A program made the position numbers and the translations under genes. Below, piece by piece: positions 27,282-35,422 of a DNA stretch of 64,000 nt. The notes beneath the pieces were generated by a model. The model did not search any database, had not been told where the DNA came from, and saw nothing but the letters and a program-made list of their open reading frames with translations. Position 1 is the stretch's first letter. The number at the start of each line of letters is the position of its first letter. The stretch is from Yoonia sp. (GTDB lineage: Bacteria > Pseudomonadota > Alphaproteobacteria > Rhodobacterales > Rhodobacteraceae), in contig JAGSGF010000005.1 of the NCBI GenBank assembly GCA_023955335.1, positions 1-64,000 of the forward strand, written 5' to 3'.

Positions 27282-28024
27282 GCTGGGTGCGGATCAGCGT
27301 TGCGTCCTCGGCGGGGTCAGTCCCACGCGAAGCAGGCACGCAAATGCGCGTTTTCACAGACCGGATTGAAGGCACTATCGGCGGTGGCGCGCTAGAATGG
27401 GAAGCAATGGCACATGCGCGTCAAATGCTGCGCGCAGGGACGATAACCGACCGGCAGACAATCCCATTGGGCCCCGCATTGGGCCAGTGCTGCGGCGGGT
27501 CGGTCACGCTGGATTATGCGCGAGATGAAGCGCTTGATGCTTTGGCCTACCGGAAGATTTGGATTTACGGCGCCGGACATGTCGGGCGCGCGTTGACTGC
27601 TGTTTTGGCTGGTCTGCCAGATGTGCGGATCACTTGGGTCGACACTGGCGCGGACCGATTTCCAGAAAAGATGCCCGACAATGTACAAATGTTTGTCGCA
27701 AAAGACCCAGCCCGCGCAGGCCTTCATGCCCCCGACGATGCCGAGCACCTGATCTTGACCTATGCCCATGACGTTGATCTGGCGATATGTCATGCGCTGC
27801 TTGGGCGTGGTTTTTACAGCATAGGTCTGATTGGATCAGCCACCAAATGGGCAAGATTCAAAACCCGCCTAAGCGCATTGGGCCATGTCCCTGCACAAAT
27901 TTCCCGTATTGCCTGCCCTATCGGCGATCCATCGTTGGGAAAGCACCCGCAGGCAATTGCAATCGGCGTCGCCGCTGCGATGATCACACCGCGCCAAACT
28001 GCGAAAAAGGATCAAACCGCATGA
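27278..28024 (+). CDS. xdhC: Xanthine dehydrogenase accessory protein
   Basis: This 248-residue maturation factor brings sulphurated molybdenum cofactor to XdhB. It has SAGSVPREAGTQM, TIGGGALEWEA, the cysteine pair LGQCCGGSV, a Rossmann motif IYGAGHVGRAL, and the tail CPIGDPSLGKHPQAIAIGVA. Slightly shorter than many XdhC proteins at the C-terminus but with all motifs. It overlaps the ABC ATPase gene by 4 bases, tying the enzyme to the transporter. Confidence 0.94.
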   Translation: MSWVRISVASSAGSVPREAGTQMRVFTDRIEGTIGGGALEWEAMAHARQMLRAGTITDRQTIPLGPALGQCCGGSVTLDYARDEALDALAYRKIWIYGAGHVGRALTAVLAGLPDVRITWVDTGADRFPEKMPDNVQMFVAKDPARAGLHAPDDAEHLILTYAHDVDLAICHALLGRGFYSIGLIGSATKWARFKTRLSALGHVPAQISRIACPIGDPSLGKHPQAIAIGVAAAMITPRQTAKKDQTA

Positions 28025-29538
28025 GCCTGTTATCTCTTCAAGGGCTGACCAAAGCCTATCCCGGTGTTGTCGCCAACGACAATGTGTCGTTCGAAATCGA
28101 GCGTGGCGAAATCCACGCGCTTTTGGGCGAAAACGGGGCGGGGAAATCCACGCTGGTCAAAACAATCTATGGGTTGGTGAAGCCAGACGCAGGCAGCATG
28201 TTGCTTGAAGGTGCCGCATTCGCACCGCCAGAACCACGCGCTGCACGCAGCGCAGGTGTGGCGATGGTGTTTCAACATTTTTCGCTGTTTGACGCGCTGA
28301 ATGTGGCCGAAAACATAGCGCTTGGCATGGAAAACCCACCGCCTTTGCAGGACGTGTCTGAACGCGTGCGGGCGGTGTCGGATCAGTACGGACTACCGCT
28401 TGATCCATCCCGTGTCGTCGGGGACTTGTCTGCGGGAGAACGGCAGCGGGTTGAAATTATCCGCTGCCTTCTTCAGGACCCCAAGCTGCTGATCATGGAT
28501 GAGCCAACATCGGTTCTGACACCACAAGAGGTCACGATTTTGTTCGAGACTCTGCGCAAACTGGCGGCAGAGGGGACAGCGATTTTGTATATTTCGCACA
28601 AGCTCGAAGAAATTCGCGCCTTATGTGACCGTGCCACCGTGTTGCGTATGGGTCGCGTCGTGGGCGCATGTGATCCACGCCAGACATCCGCCCGCGAAAT
28701 GGCGGAGTTGATGGTCGGCGCAGTGCTGCAAGTGCCTGAAAAGCCTGAAAAGCCTGCCGGTGACGTGGCACTGACCCTTACGGGCCTGTCTGCCCCTGCT
28801 CCGCATGAATTCGGGACCGCGTTGCGCGACATTTCCCTGACCGTGCGCCGCGGAGAGGTCTTGGGCGTTGGCGGCGTTGCCGGCAACGGGCAAGACGAAC
28901 TGGTCGCGGCCTTGTCTGGCGAAATGCCCGTCGGTGCCAGCATGGTGCGCATGGGCAATGAAAATATTGGCCATCTGCCACCCAATGCGCGGCGCGCACT
29001 GGGCTTGTGTGCAGCCCCCGAGGAACGCAATGGCCATGCCGCTGCTCCTGACATGACCCTGATTGAAAATGCCCTGCTGACCGGCAACGTCCGCAAAGGG
29101 CTTTCATCGCGCGGCTTTATCAAATGGGATCGCGCCCGTGATTTTGCGGCAGAGATCATCGAGAAATTTGACGTGCGCACACCCAGCGCAAACAACACCG
29201 CAAGGTCGCTATCAGGTGGCAACTTGCAAAAGTTCGTCATTGGCCGCGAGATCATGCAAGACCCAGACGTACTGATAATCAACCAGCCTACGTGGGGCGT
29301 CGATGCGTCCGCCGCCGCAGCTATTCGCCAAGCGATTTTGGATTTGGCCGCAGACGGAGCTGCCGTCATCGTGATCAGCCAAGACTTGGATGAGCTCATG
29401 GAAATTGCAGACCGCTTTGCAGCCTTGAACGAAGGACGGATGTCTGACCCGCGCCCTGCCAAGGGGTTAACGATTGACGAGATTGGCCTGATGTTGGGCG
29501 GATCCCACGATATGGAGGTCTCACATGTTGATGCGTAG
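28021..29538 (+). CDS. ABC transporter ATP-binding protein, nucleoside/purine type
   Basis: The 505-residue protein has two fused ATPase domains. The first has Walker A GENGAGKSTL, signature LSAGERQRVEI and Walker B LLIMDEPTSVL. The second has a degenerate P-loop (GVAGNGQDEL), signature LSGGNLQKF and VLIINQPTWGVD. This is the architecture of ribose and BMP-linked nucleoside importers (NupA/YufO). The start at 28021 gives MSLLSLQGLTKAYPG; a longer frame from 27787 lies inside xdhC. With the two permeases and the BMP protein it forms a complete importer, very likely for purines or purine nucleosides because of the xdh genes. Confidence 0.92.
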   Translation: MSLLSLQGLTKAYPGVVANDNVSFEIERGEIHALLGENGAGKSTLVKTIYGLVKPDAGSMLLEGAAFAPPEPRAARSAGVAMVFQHFSLFDALNVAENIALGMENPPPLQDVSERVRAVSDQYGLPLDPSRVVGDLSAGERQRVEIIRCLLQDPKLLIMDEPTSVLTPQEVTILFETLRKLAAEGTAILYISHKLEEIRALCDRATVLRMGRVVGACDPRQTSAREMAELMVGAVLQVPEKPEKPAGDVALTLTGLSAPAPHEFGTALRDISLTVRRGEVLGVGGVAGNGQDELVAALSGEMPVGASMVRMGNENIGHLPPNARRALGLCAAPEERNGHAAAPDMTLIENALLTGNVRKGLSSRGFIKWDRARDFAAEIIEKFDVRTPSANNTARSLSGGNLQKFVIGREIMQDPDVLIINQPTWGVDASAAAAIRQAILDLAADGAAVIVISQDLDELMEIADRFAALNEGRMSDPRPAKGLTIDEIGLMLGGSHDMEVSHVDA

Positions 29539-29589
29539 CGCTGCCTCCGGCGGACATATTTTTGCTCAGAAAAAACAAGAGGTGTGCGC

Positions 29590-30672
29590 ATGATCACGTT
29601 AGAGAAACGCGCAGGACCGTCGAAGGTCTGGGCCTTTGCGACGCCTTTATTGGCGGTGGCGTTAACCATGATCGTCGGTGGCATTCTGTTTGCCGTCTTG
29701 GGCAAGGATCCATTTGAAACGATCCGCACAATTTTTCTTGATCCGCTATTTTCTGAATTTGCTTGGTTCTATCGCCCTCAGCTGCTGATCAAAGGCGCAC
29801 CTTTAGTGTTGATCGCGATCGGGCTTAGCTTTGGTTTCCGTGCAGGCGTCTGGAATATCGGCGCTGAGGGCCAGTATATTATGGGAGCCATTTGCGGGGC
29901 CGCCGTTGGTCTTGCGTTGTATCCGATGGAATCGCGCCTGATCTTTCCATTGATGGTTTTGGCGGGCGCGTTCGGCGGCTGGGCTTGGGCCATGGTCCCC
30001 GGCATTTTGCGGGTCAAATTCGGCACGAACGAGATTTTGGTGTCTTTGATGTTGGTCTATGTGGCCGAACAAATGCTGGCGTCTATGGCGCTAGGTGCCA
30101 TGCGCAATCCCGAAGGCATGGGATTTCCAGGCAGCCGGAACTTGGCGCAATATCCGTCTGCAGCCAACCTTGAATTGATCAAAGATTCCGGCATGCACTG
30201 GGGTATTGTGGCTGCGCTAATCGCGGTCATCTTTGCCTATGTCACCTTGTCGCGACACATCTTTGGGTTCCAAGTCCGGCTCACAGGGCAAAGCCCACGG
30301 GCGGCCAAGTTCGCGAGTGTGAACCCTGCCCGCATGATCCTGATTTGCCTTGGTATTTCGGGCGCGCTTGCCGGTATGGCGGGGCTGTTCGAAGTCGCGG
30401 GACCTGCAGGCCAGATCAGCATTGATTTCAACGTAGGTTACGGGTTCACCGCGATCATCGTGGCGTTCCTCGGACGGCTGCACCCGATCGGCATTCTGCT
30501 TGCGGGTGGGTTGATGGCGTTGACATACATCGGCGGCGAGATCGCGCAATCCAATCTGGGACTGCCGGGTGCCGCGATCCAACTGCTGCAGGGGATGCTG
30601 TTGTTTTTCTTGCTCGCAGTCGATGTGCTGACCAATTACCGGATCAAATTTGGCAAAGGAGGGACCGTCTGA
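29590..30672 (+). CDS. ABC transporter permease, nucleoside/purine type
   Basis: This 360-residue inner-membrane protein has about nine hydrophobic segments and the BPD_transp_2 pattern (GAEGQYIMGAICGA, KFGTNEILVSLMLVYVAEQM, ISGALAGMAGLFEVAG). It pairs with the next gene as the NupB/YufP-type half of the channel. ATG 29590 is preferred; a GTG two codons earlier (29584) is possible. It ends in a one-base overlap with the next start codon. Confidence 0.91.
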   Translation: MITLEKRAGPSKVWAFATPLLAVALTMIVGGILFAVLGKDPFETIRTIFLDPLFSEFAWFYRPQLLIKGAPLVLIAIGLSFGFRAGVWNIGAEGQYIMGAICGAAVGLALYPMESRLIFPLMVLAGAFGGWAWAMVPGILRVKFGTNEILVSLMLVYVAEQMLASMALGAMRNPEGMGFPGSRNLAQYPSAANLELIKDSGMHWGIVAALIAVIFAYVTLSRHIFGFQVRLTGQSPRAAKFASVNPARMILICLGISGALAGMAGLFEVAGPAGQISIDFNVGYGFTAIIVAFLGRLHPIGILLAGGLMALTYIGGEIAQSNLGLPGAAIQLLQGMLLFFLLAVDVLTNYRIKFGKGGTV

Positions 30673-31586
30673 TGGATCTGTCATCAATCAACCCAGTCCT
30701 GCTGCTGGCCTCGCTTATGGTCGCAGCAACCCCGATCCTGCTGGCCGCTATTGGCGAGCTGGTGGTGGAACGCGCAGGCGTTCTAAACCTCGGAGTTGAG
30801 GGCATGATGATCACTGGCGCTGTCTGTGGGTTTGTCGTGGCTGTCGGCACAGGGTCACCTTGGCTAGGGTTCATCGGGGCCGCTGCTGGCGGTGCGTTCC
30901 TTGCGCTACTTTTTGGCATCCTGACGCAATACCTGTTGTCGAACCAAGTCGCGACGGGCCTCGCGCTTACGCTGTTCGGGCTCGGGCTGTCAGCGCTTAT
31001 TGGTCAAGGTTATATCGGGATCAAAGCACCGTCTTTCCCCGACTGGCACATTCCGTTGCTGGGAGACATTCCTGTCATTGGGCCGATTGTGTTCCAGCAT
31101 GACCCCATGGTCTATGTCGGACTTATCCTTGTCGCGGCCACATGGTGGTTCTTGCACAAAACCCAAAGCGGGCTTGTCCTGCGCGCGGTGGGTGAAAACC
31201 ACGATGCAGCGCACGCGCTGGGATACAAAGTTACACGCATACGGATACTGGCGATCATGTTCGGCGGAGCCTGCGCAGGGCTTGGGGGGGCATACCTTAG
31301 CCTGGTGCGCGTACCGCAATGGACCGAAGGCATGACCGCAGGTGCAGGCTGGATCGCGCTGGCGATTGTGGTCTTTGCGGGCTGGAAACCCTGGCGGCTT
31401 TTGCTGGGTGCCTACCTTTTTGGCGGAATGACTGTTTTACAGTTGAACCTGCAAGCCGCTGGGCTCGCTATTCCTGTCGAATATCTTTCTATGTCGCCCT
31501 ATCTGGCCACCATCGTCGTATTGGTTATTATGTCTTCGGGACGGGCACCTGGGTCACTAGGCCGAATCTTTCACGCCTCACGTTAA
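30672..31586 (+). CDS. ABC transporter permease, nucleoside/purine type
   Basis: The 304-residue protein is the second, shorter BPD_transp_2 permease (NupC/YufQ-like), with LVVERAGVLNLGVEGMMITG, LSNQVATGLALTLFGLGLSA and GAGWIALAIVVFAGWKP. About eight membrane segments are visible. Start codon overlaps the preceding stop by one base; the BMP gene follows after 34 bases. Confidence 0.91.
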   Translation: MDLSSINPVLLLASLMVAATPILLAAIGELVVERAGVLNLGVEGMMITGAVCGFVVAVGTGSPWLGFIGAAAGGAFLALLFGILTQYLLSNQVATGLALTLFGLGLSALIGQGYIGIKAPSFPDWHIPLLGDIPVIGPIVFQHDPMVYVGLILVAATWWFLHKTQSGLVLRAVGENHDAAHALGYKVTRIRILAIMFGGACAGLGGAYLSLVRVPQWTEGMTAGAGWIALAIVVFAGWKPWRLLLGAYLFGGMTVLQLNLQAAGLAIPVEYLSMSPYLATIVVLVIMSSGRAPGSLGRIFHASR

Positions 31587-31620
31587 AGGCATCACCACAA
31601 GTCTATCTAGGGAAATGACT

Positions 31621-32697
31621 ATGACACTGAAAACACTGCTTGCTGGGGCCACATTGGCGCTTGGCTTCGCATCCGGCGCATTTGCGGATGCACACCAGAC
31701 AAAGGTTGGCTTTGTCTACGTTGGGCCAGTTGGCGACGGCGGTTGGACATACGAGCACAACCAAGCACGCCTTGCGGTCGAAGCTGAATTTGGCGACGCG
31801 GTTGAAACCGTCTTCGTTGAAAGCGTCCCTGAAGGACCCGACGCAGAACGCGTGATGTCACAGATGGCACTTGGCGGTGCTGACCTGATTTTCACAACAT
31901 CGTTCGGCTATATGGACCCGACCATCAACGTCGCAGCCAAATTCCCAGACGTGAAATTCGAGCACGCGACTGGCTTTAAGCGGGCCGACAACGTGTCAAC
32001 ATACTCTGCTCGTTTCTACGAAGGGCGCGCCGTTCAGGGCCATATCGCAGGTCAAATGACCACGTCCAACGTCATCGGCTATATCGGGTCTTTCCCGATC
32101 CCAGAAGTTGTGCGCGGCATCAACGCAGCCTACATCCACGCCAAAGCAGTTAACCCTGACGTCGAATTCAAGATCGTCTGGGCTTACACATGGTTCGACC
32201 CTGCAAAAGAAGCAGAAGCCGCATCAGTTTTGATCGAGCAAGGCGCTGACGTGATCCTGCAGCACACAGATTCCACAGCACCACAGGCAGCGGCACAATC
32301 CGCTGGCAACGTTGTGACATTTGGTCAGGCATCCGACATGGCCGAATTTGGTCCGTTCCCACGCGTATCATCGATCATCGACAACTGGGCACCGTATTAC
32401 ATCGCACGGACACGCGCGGTCATGGACGGCACATGGACAAGCACAGACACATGGGATGGCATCGGCGCTGGCATGGTCGGCATCGGTGAAATCTCATCGG
32501 CGGTTCCTGCAGAAATCAAAGCGTCCGCAGAAGCCCTGCGCGACAGCTTGGCAGACGGGTCTTACCACGCGTTTACAGGCCCGGTGAACAAGCAAGACGG
32601 CTCCGCTTGGTTGGCTGACGGCGAAACTGCTGACGATGGCACGCTTGCTGGCATGAACTTCTACGTCGAAGGCATCACAGGCGACGTTCCGCAGTAA
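31621..32697 (+). CDS. BMP family ABC transporter substrate-binding protein
   Basis: This 358-residue periplasmic protein has a signal peptide (MTLKTLLAGATLALGFA, cleavage after AFA) and the BMP/PnrA-like fold (VGFVYVGPVGDGGWTYEHNQ, IFTTSFGYMDPTINVAAKFP, QGADVILQHTDSTAPQ). No lipobox is seen, so it is probably soluble. ATG 31621 is preferred over 31615, as AGGGA at 31609-31613 is then well spaced. BMP proteins bind nucleosides or purines; the linkage to xdhABC suggests xanthine, hypoxanthine or a nucleoside. It ends the operon at a strong terminator. Confidence 0.92.
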   Translation: MTLKTLLAGATLALGFASGAFADAHQTKVGFVYVGPVGDGGWTYEHNQARLAVEAEFGDAVETVFVESVPEGPDAERVMSQMALGGADLIFTTSFGYMDPTINVAAKFPDVKFEHATGFKRADNVSTYSARFYEGRAVQGHIAGQMTTSNVIGYIGSFPIPEVVRGINAAYIHAKAVNPDVEFKIVWAYTWFDPAKEAEAASVLIEQGADVILQHTDSTAPQAAAQSAGNVVTFGQASDMAEFGPFPRVSSIIDNWAPYYIARTRAVMDGTWTSTDTWDGIGAGMVGIGEISSAVPAEIKASAEALRDSLADGSYHAFTGPVNKQDGSAWLADGETADDGTLAGMNFYVEGITGDVPQ

Positions 32698-32718
32698 CTT
32701 CGGAACACCCAATACGAC

Positions 32719-32749
32719 AAAGGCCCGTCAGAAATGGCGGGCCTTTTTT
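32719..32749 (+). terminator. Rho-independent terminator of the xdh-ABC operon
   Basis: AAAGGCCCG and CGGGCCTTT form a strong stem around a short loop, followed by a run of six Ts. It lies 22 bases after the BMP stop codon. Confidence 0.88.
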
Positions 32750-32848
32750 GTTGCAAAGTTGGTTTCGACCCAAAGCCGCTACTGCATACAAAAACCGGCG
32801 GCCTTTGACGGGCCACCGGTTCAGTATCTTCAAAGCCTTAAGATTGGG

Positions 32849-33130
32849 TCAGCAGCTTGTCTCACTCTGCGTGCCACCAGTGCACGCCTGATTGTGAGCC
32901 CTGGAATTGCCGGGATCGATGTCCCGCCGGCCATCCTCCCCATAATAGGTCGGAACCCAATTGCCGGAGTAAATACGCCGTTCGCCGCCATTACCAATGC
33001 CCGCATCCGAATTTCGGTTTGCATCAACTGTTCTCGCCTTCTGGGTCGACCAGTTGGCATTGTCTGCCATGACAGAGCCAGAAGAGGCGGCAAGCACCAA
33101 AGCACTTAACAAAAGCGTAAATTTTTTCAT
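32849..33130 (-). CDS. Small secreted protein of unknown function
   Basis: The 93-residue product begins with a clear Sec signal peptide (MKKFTLLLSALVLAASSGSV, cleavage near VMA-DN). The mature part (about 70 residues) is polar, rich in Asn, Gly and Arg, with NWVPTYYGEDGRRDIDPGNS and two cysteines near the end (Cys83 and the C-terminal Cys93) that could form a disulphide. No family is recognised. It stands alone between the operon terminator and an AT-rich gap. Codon use and signal peptide support a real gene. Confidence 0.65.
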   Translation of the reverse strand: MKKFTLLLSALVLAASSGSVMADNANWSTQKARTVDANRNSDAGIGNGGERRIYSGNWVPTYYGEDGRRDIDPGNSRAHNQACTGGTQSETSC

Positions 33131-33420
33131 AACGCAGTCCTATTATATTTTGGTCAGGCCCAAGATTTTAACCAAGACATATAGCCAAGACACCAAATTT
33201 CGCTTGTCGAACAATTATTATCAGCCCGTGCGATCAATGCGAGCTAGTCAAATCTTGCGACACCCACGTTAAGCCTCGGAATTAGGTGCATGAGGGGAAA
33301 ATCCTCGGGGAGCGGCGGTATTGTTTCCATATTCCCTTACAAGCAGACCGAAACTTGATTCGCTGGCGGTGCTGCCATCACCCATTGCCTCCCTCCACCC
33401 CTCATGCAAATCTCCCGCAC

Positions 33421-34353
33421 ATGACAAACCTCACAACTGCCTCAGGCGCACCCGTATCCACCACCACATTTGGCACCATGCAGTTCGGCGGCAACGCTGA
33501 CGCATTGGCCAGTCGCGCCATGTATGACGCCGCTCGCGACGCTGGTATCACCCATTTTGACACCGCCGTGGGATACACGGATGGGGCGTCCGAAACGCTC
33601 TTGGGTGAATTCATCAAATCTGACCGTGACGCGATCTATTTGGCGACCAAAGTCGGCTATGTCGGTGGCGCCTCACGTGCCAACATGACCGCGCATTTTG
33701 ACCAGTGCCGCAAACAGTTGGACCAAGACAGCGTGGACCTGTTGTACCTCCACCGGTTCGATGACGACACCGACCTAGAGGAGACATTCACCACATTCGC
33801 AGACTTTCAGCAACGCGGGTTGATCCGGCACATCGGCGTGTCCAACTTTGCGGCATGGCAGATTATGAAGGCGCAATCCGTGGCACAAAAGCTTGGCACC
33901 CGCATTGATGTGGTCCAACCGATGTATAACCTTGTGAAACGGCAGGCAGAGGTTGAAATCTTTGGAGTCTCGGCAGACCAAGACATCAAGATCATTCCCT
34001 ATTCCCCGCTTGGTGGCGGTTTACTCACAGGCAAATACGCACGTGGTGAAACCGGACGGCTCACAGACGACGACCGTTACAACGCGCGCTATAGCCAAAC
34101 ATGGATGCACGACACAGCCCGCGATTTGGCAGCCCTTGGCGCGGACATCGGCATCGACCCTGCGACGCTCGCTGTGGCGTGGGTTGCTGCCCACGCAGCA
34201 AAACCATCGCCGATCATTTCAGGGCGCTCCACGACCCAATTGGCCGCTTCGCTTGCCGCTGAAAGTTACACCATGGACGCGGACCTCTACGCACAGATCA
34301 CAGCGCTTTCGCCAACACCGCCCCCCGCGACTGACAGACTGGAAGAGGCATGA
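33421..34353 (+). CDS. Aldo/keto reductase
   Basis: This 310-residue NADPH-dependent oxidoreductase has the AKR catalytic tetrad: Asp in HFDTAVGY, Tyr in the same stretch, Lys in LATKVGY and His in YLHRFD. The C-terminal cofactor segment reads PIISGRSTTQLAAS. The ATG at 33421 is preferred over a longer frame from 33286. It overlaps the next flavoprotein gene by 4 bases (ATGA), so the two probably act together. The substrate is unknown. Confidence 0.9.
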   Translation: MTNLTTASGAPVSTTTFGTMQFGGNADALASRAMYDAARDAGITHFDTAVGYTDGASETLLGEFIKSDRDAIYLATKVGYVGGASRANMTAHFDQCRKQLDQDSVDLLYLHRFDDDTDLEETFTTFADFQQRGLIRHIGVSNFAAWQIMKAQSVAQKLGTRIDVVQPMYNLVKRQAEVEIFGVSADQDIKIIPYSPLGGGLLTGKYARGETGRLTDDDRYNARYSQTWMHDTARDLAALGADIGIDPATLAVAWVAAHAAKPSPIISGRSTTQLAASLAAESYTMDADLYAQITALSPTPPPATDRLEEA

Positions 34354-35420
34354 CTGATGTCCTGATTATCGGCGGCGGCGTGGGCGGCACGTCCGCTGGG
34401 GCAGCTTTGTCCAAGCTTGGCACGGTTACCCTGCTAGAGGCTGAGGCCGCACTGGCCTACCACGCATCAGGACGGTCGGCGGCGCTATTCGAGGAGACCT
34501 ACGGCCAGCCATCGACGGTCGTGCTGAATGCCGCCAGTCGGGCTTACCACGTTGCAAACGACCTACTGACCCCACGTGGAATAATGGCCGTGGGGACAGC
34601 AGATACCAGCGACATGTTCCACACCGACCAAGCAAAAATGAACCTGACCAGCCTCAGCCCGTCCGAGGCAGAAGCAATCGTCCCGATCCTCAACACCGAC
34701 GTGATCACCCACGCCGCATGGGATACAAGCGCATGGGATCTCGACACCGACCGGATGATCCAAGGCTACGCCAAAACGATCCGCGCAGGTGGTGGCTCAG
34801 TGCACACGAATGCAGGTGTGACTGCGATCAAAAGGACGGCCGCAGGCTGGACCGTGACCACAAAGCAAGGCAACTTTAGCGGTGCAATATTGGTGAACGC
34901 AGGCGGACCTTGGGCCGATCAAATTGCCGCAATGGCAGGGATTAAGCCCATCGGATTAACGGCTTATCGACGGTCCATGGGCCGTATCCCGGCGCCGGGT
35001 GGACACGACATGACCGCTTGGCCAATGATCTTTGGCGCGGGCGAGACGTGGTACTGCAAACCCGATGCAGGCGCGCTGATCGTGTCGCCTGCCGAAGAAT
35101 ACGCCATGGACCCACACGATGCATACGCCGATGACATGACGCTGGCCGAAGGCTTCGCACGGTATGAAGCCCATGTCACAGAACCTGTTACCCGTCTGCT
35201 GTCATCGTGGGCGGGCTTGCGCTCGTTTTCACCAGACCGGACGTTGGTGCTTGGGCCTGACAGCGAAGATGCGTCCTTTATCTGGTGCGCAGGCCAAGGC
35301 GGCTATGGCATGCAATCAAGCCCTGCGGCGGGCCAACTATTGGCCGACCTCGTCAACGGTACAACGCCCGCAATTGATGCGGGCGCTGTCGCTGCACTTC
35401 ATCCAGCACGGTTTAGCTAG
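34350..35420 (+). CDS. FAD-dependent oxidoreductase, D-amino-acid oxidase type
   Basis: The 356-residue DAO-superfamily protein has VLIIGGGVGGTSAGAALS at the N-terminus, the ASGRSAALFEETYG loop and a C-terminal FAD contact (GQGGYGMQSSPAAGQLL). The ASGRSAA pattern recalls D-arginine dehydrogenase (DauA) and related D-amino-acid dehydrogenases. No signal peptide. It forms a two-gene unit with the aldo/keto reductase and converges, with a 2-base gap, on the second FAD/GcvT dehydrogenase. Substrate not resolved. Confidence 0.87.
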   Translation: MTDVLIIGGGVGGTSAGAALSKLGTVTLLEAEAALAYHASGRSAALFEETYGQPSTVVLNAASRAYHVANDLLTPRGIMAVGTADTSDMFHTDQAKMNLTSLSPSEAEAIVPILNTDVITHAAWDTSAWDLDTDRMIQGYAKTIRAGGGSVHTNAGVTAIKRTAAGWTVTTKQGNFSGAILVNAGGPWADQIAAMAGIKPIGLTAYRRSMGRIPAPGGHDMTAWPMIFGAGETWYCKPDAGALIVSPAEEYAMDPHDAYADDMTLAEGFARYEAHVTEPVTRLLSSWAGLRSFSPDRTLVLGPDSEDASFIWCAGQGGYGMQSSPAAGQLLADLVNGTTPAIDAGAVAALHPARFS

Positions 35421-35422
35421 GC

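Noticed and set aside
28473-29729. 418-codon minus-strand frame
   Set aside because: It is antisense to the ABC ATPase gene, Ser/Arg/Pro-rich and without family motifs.
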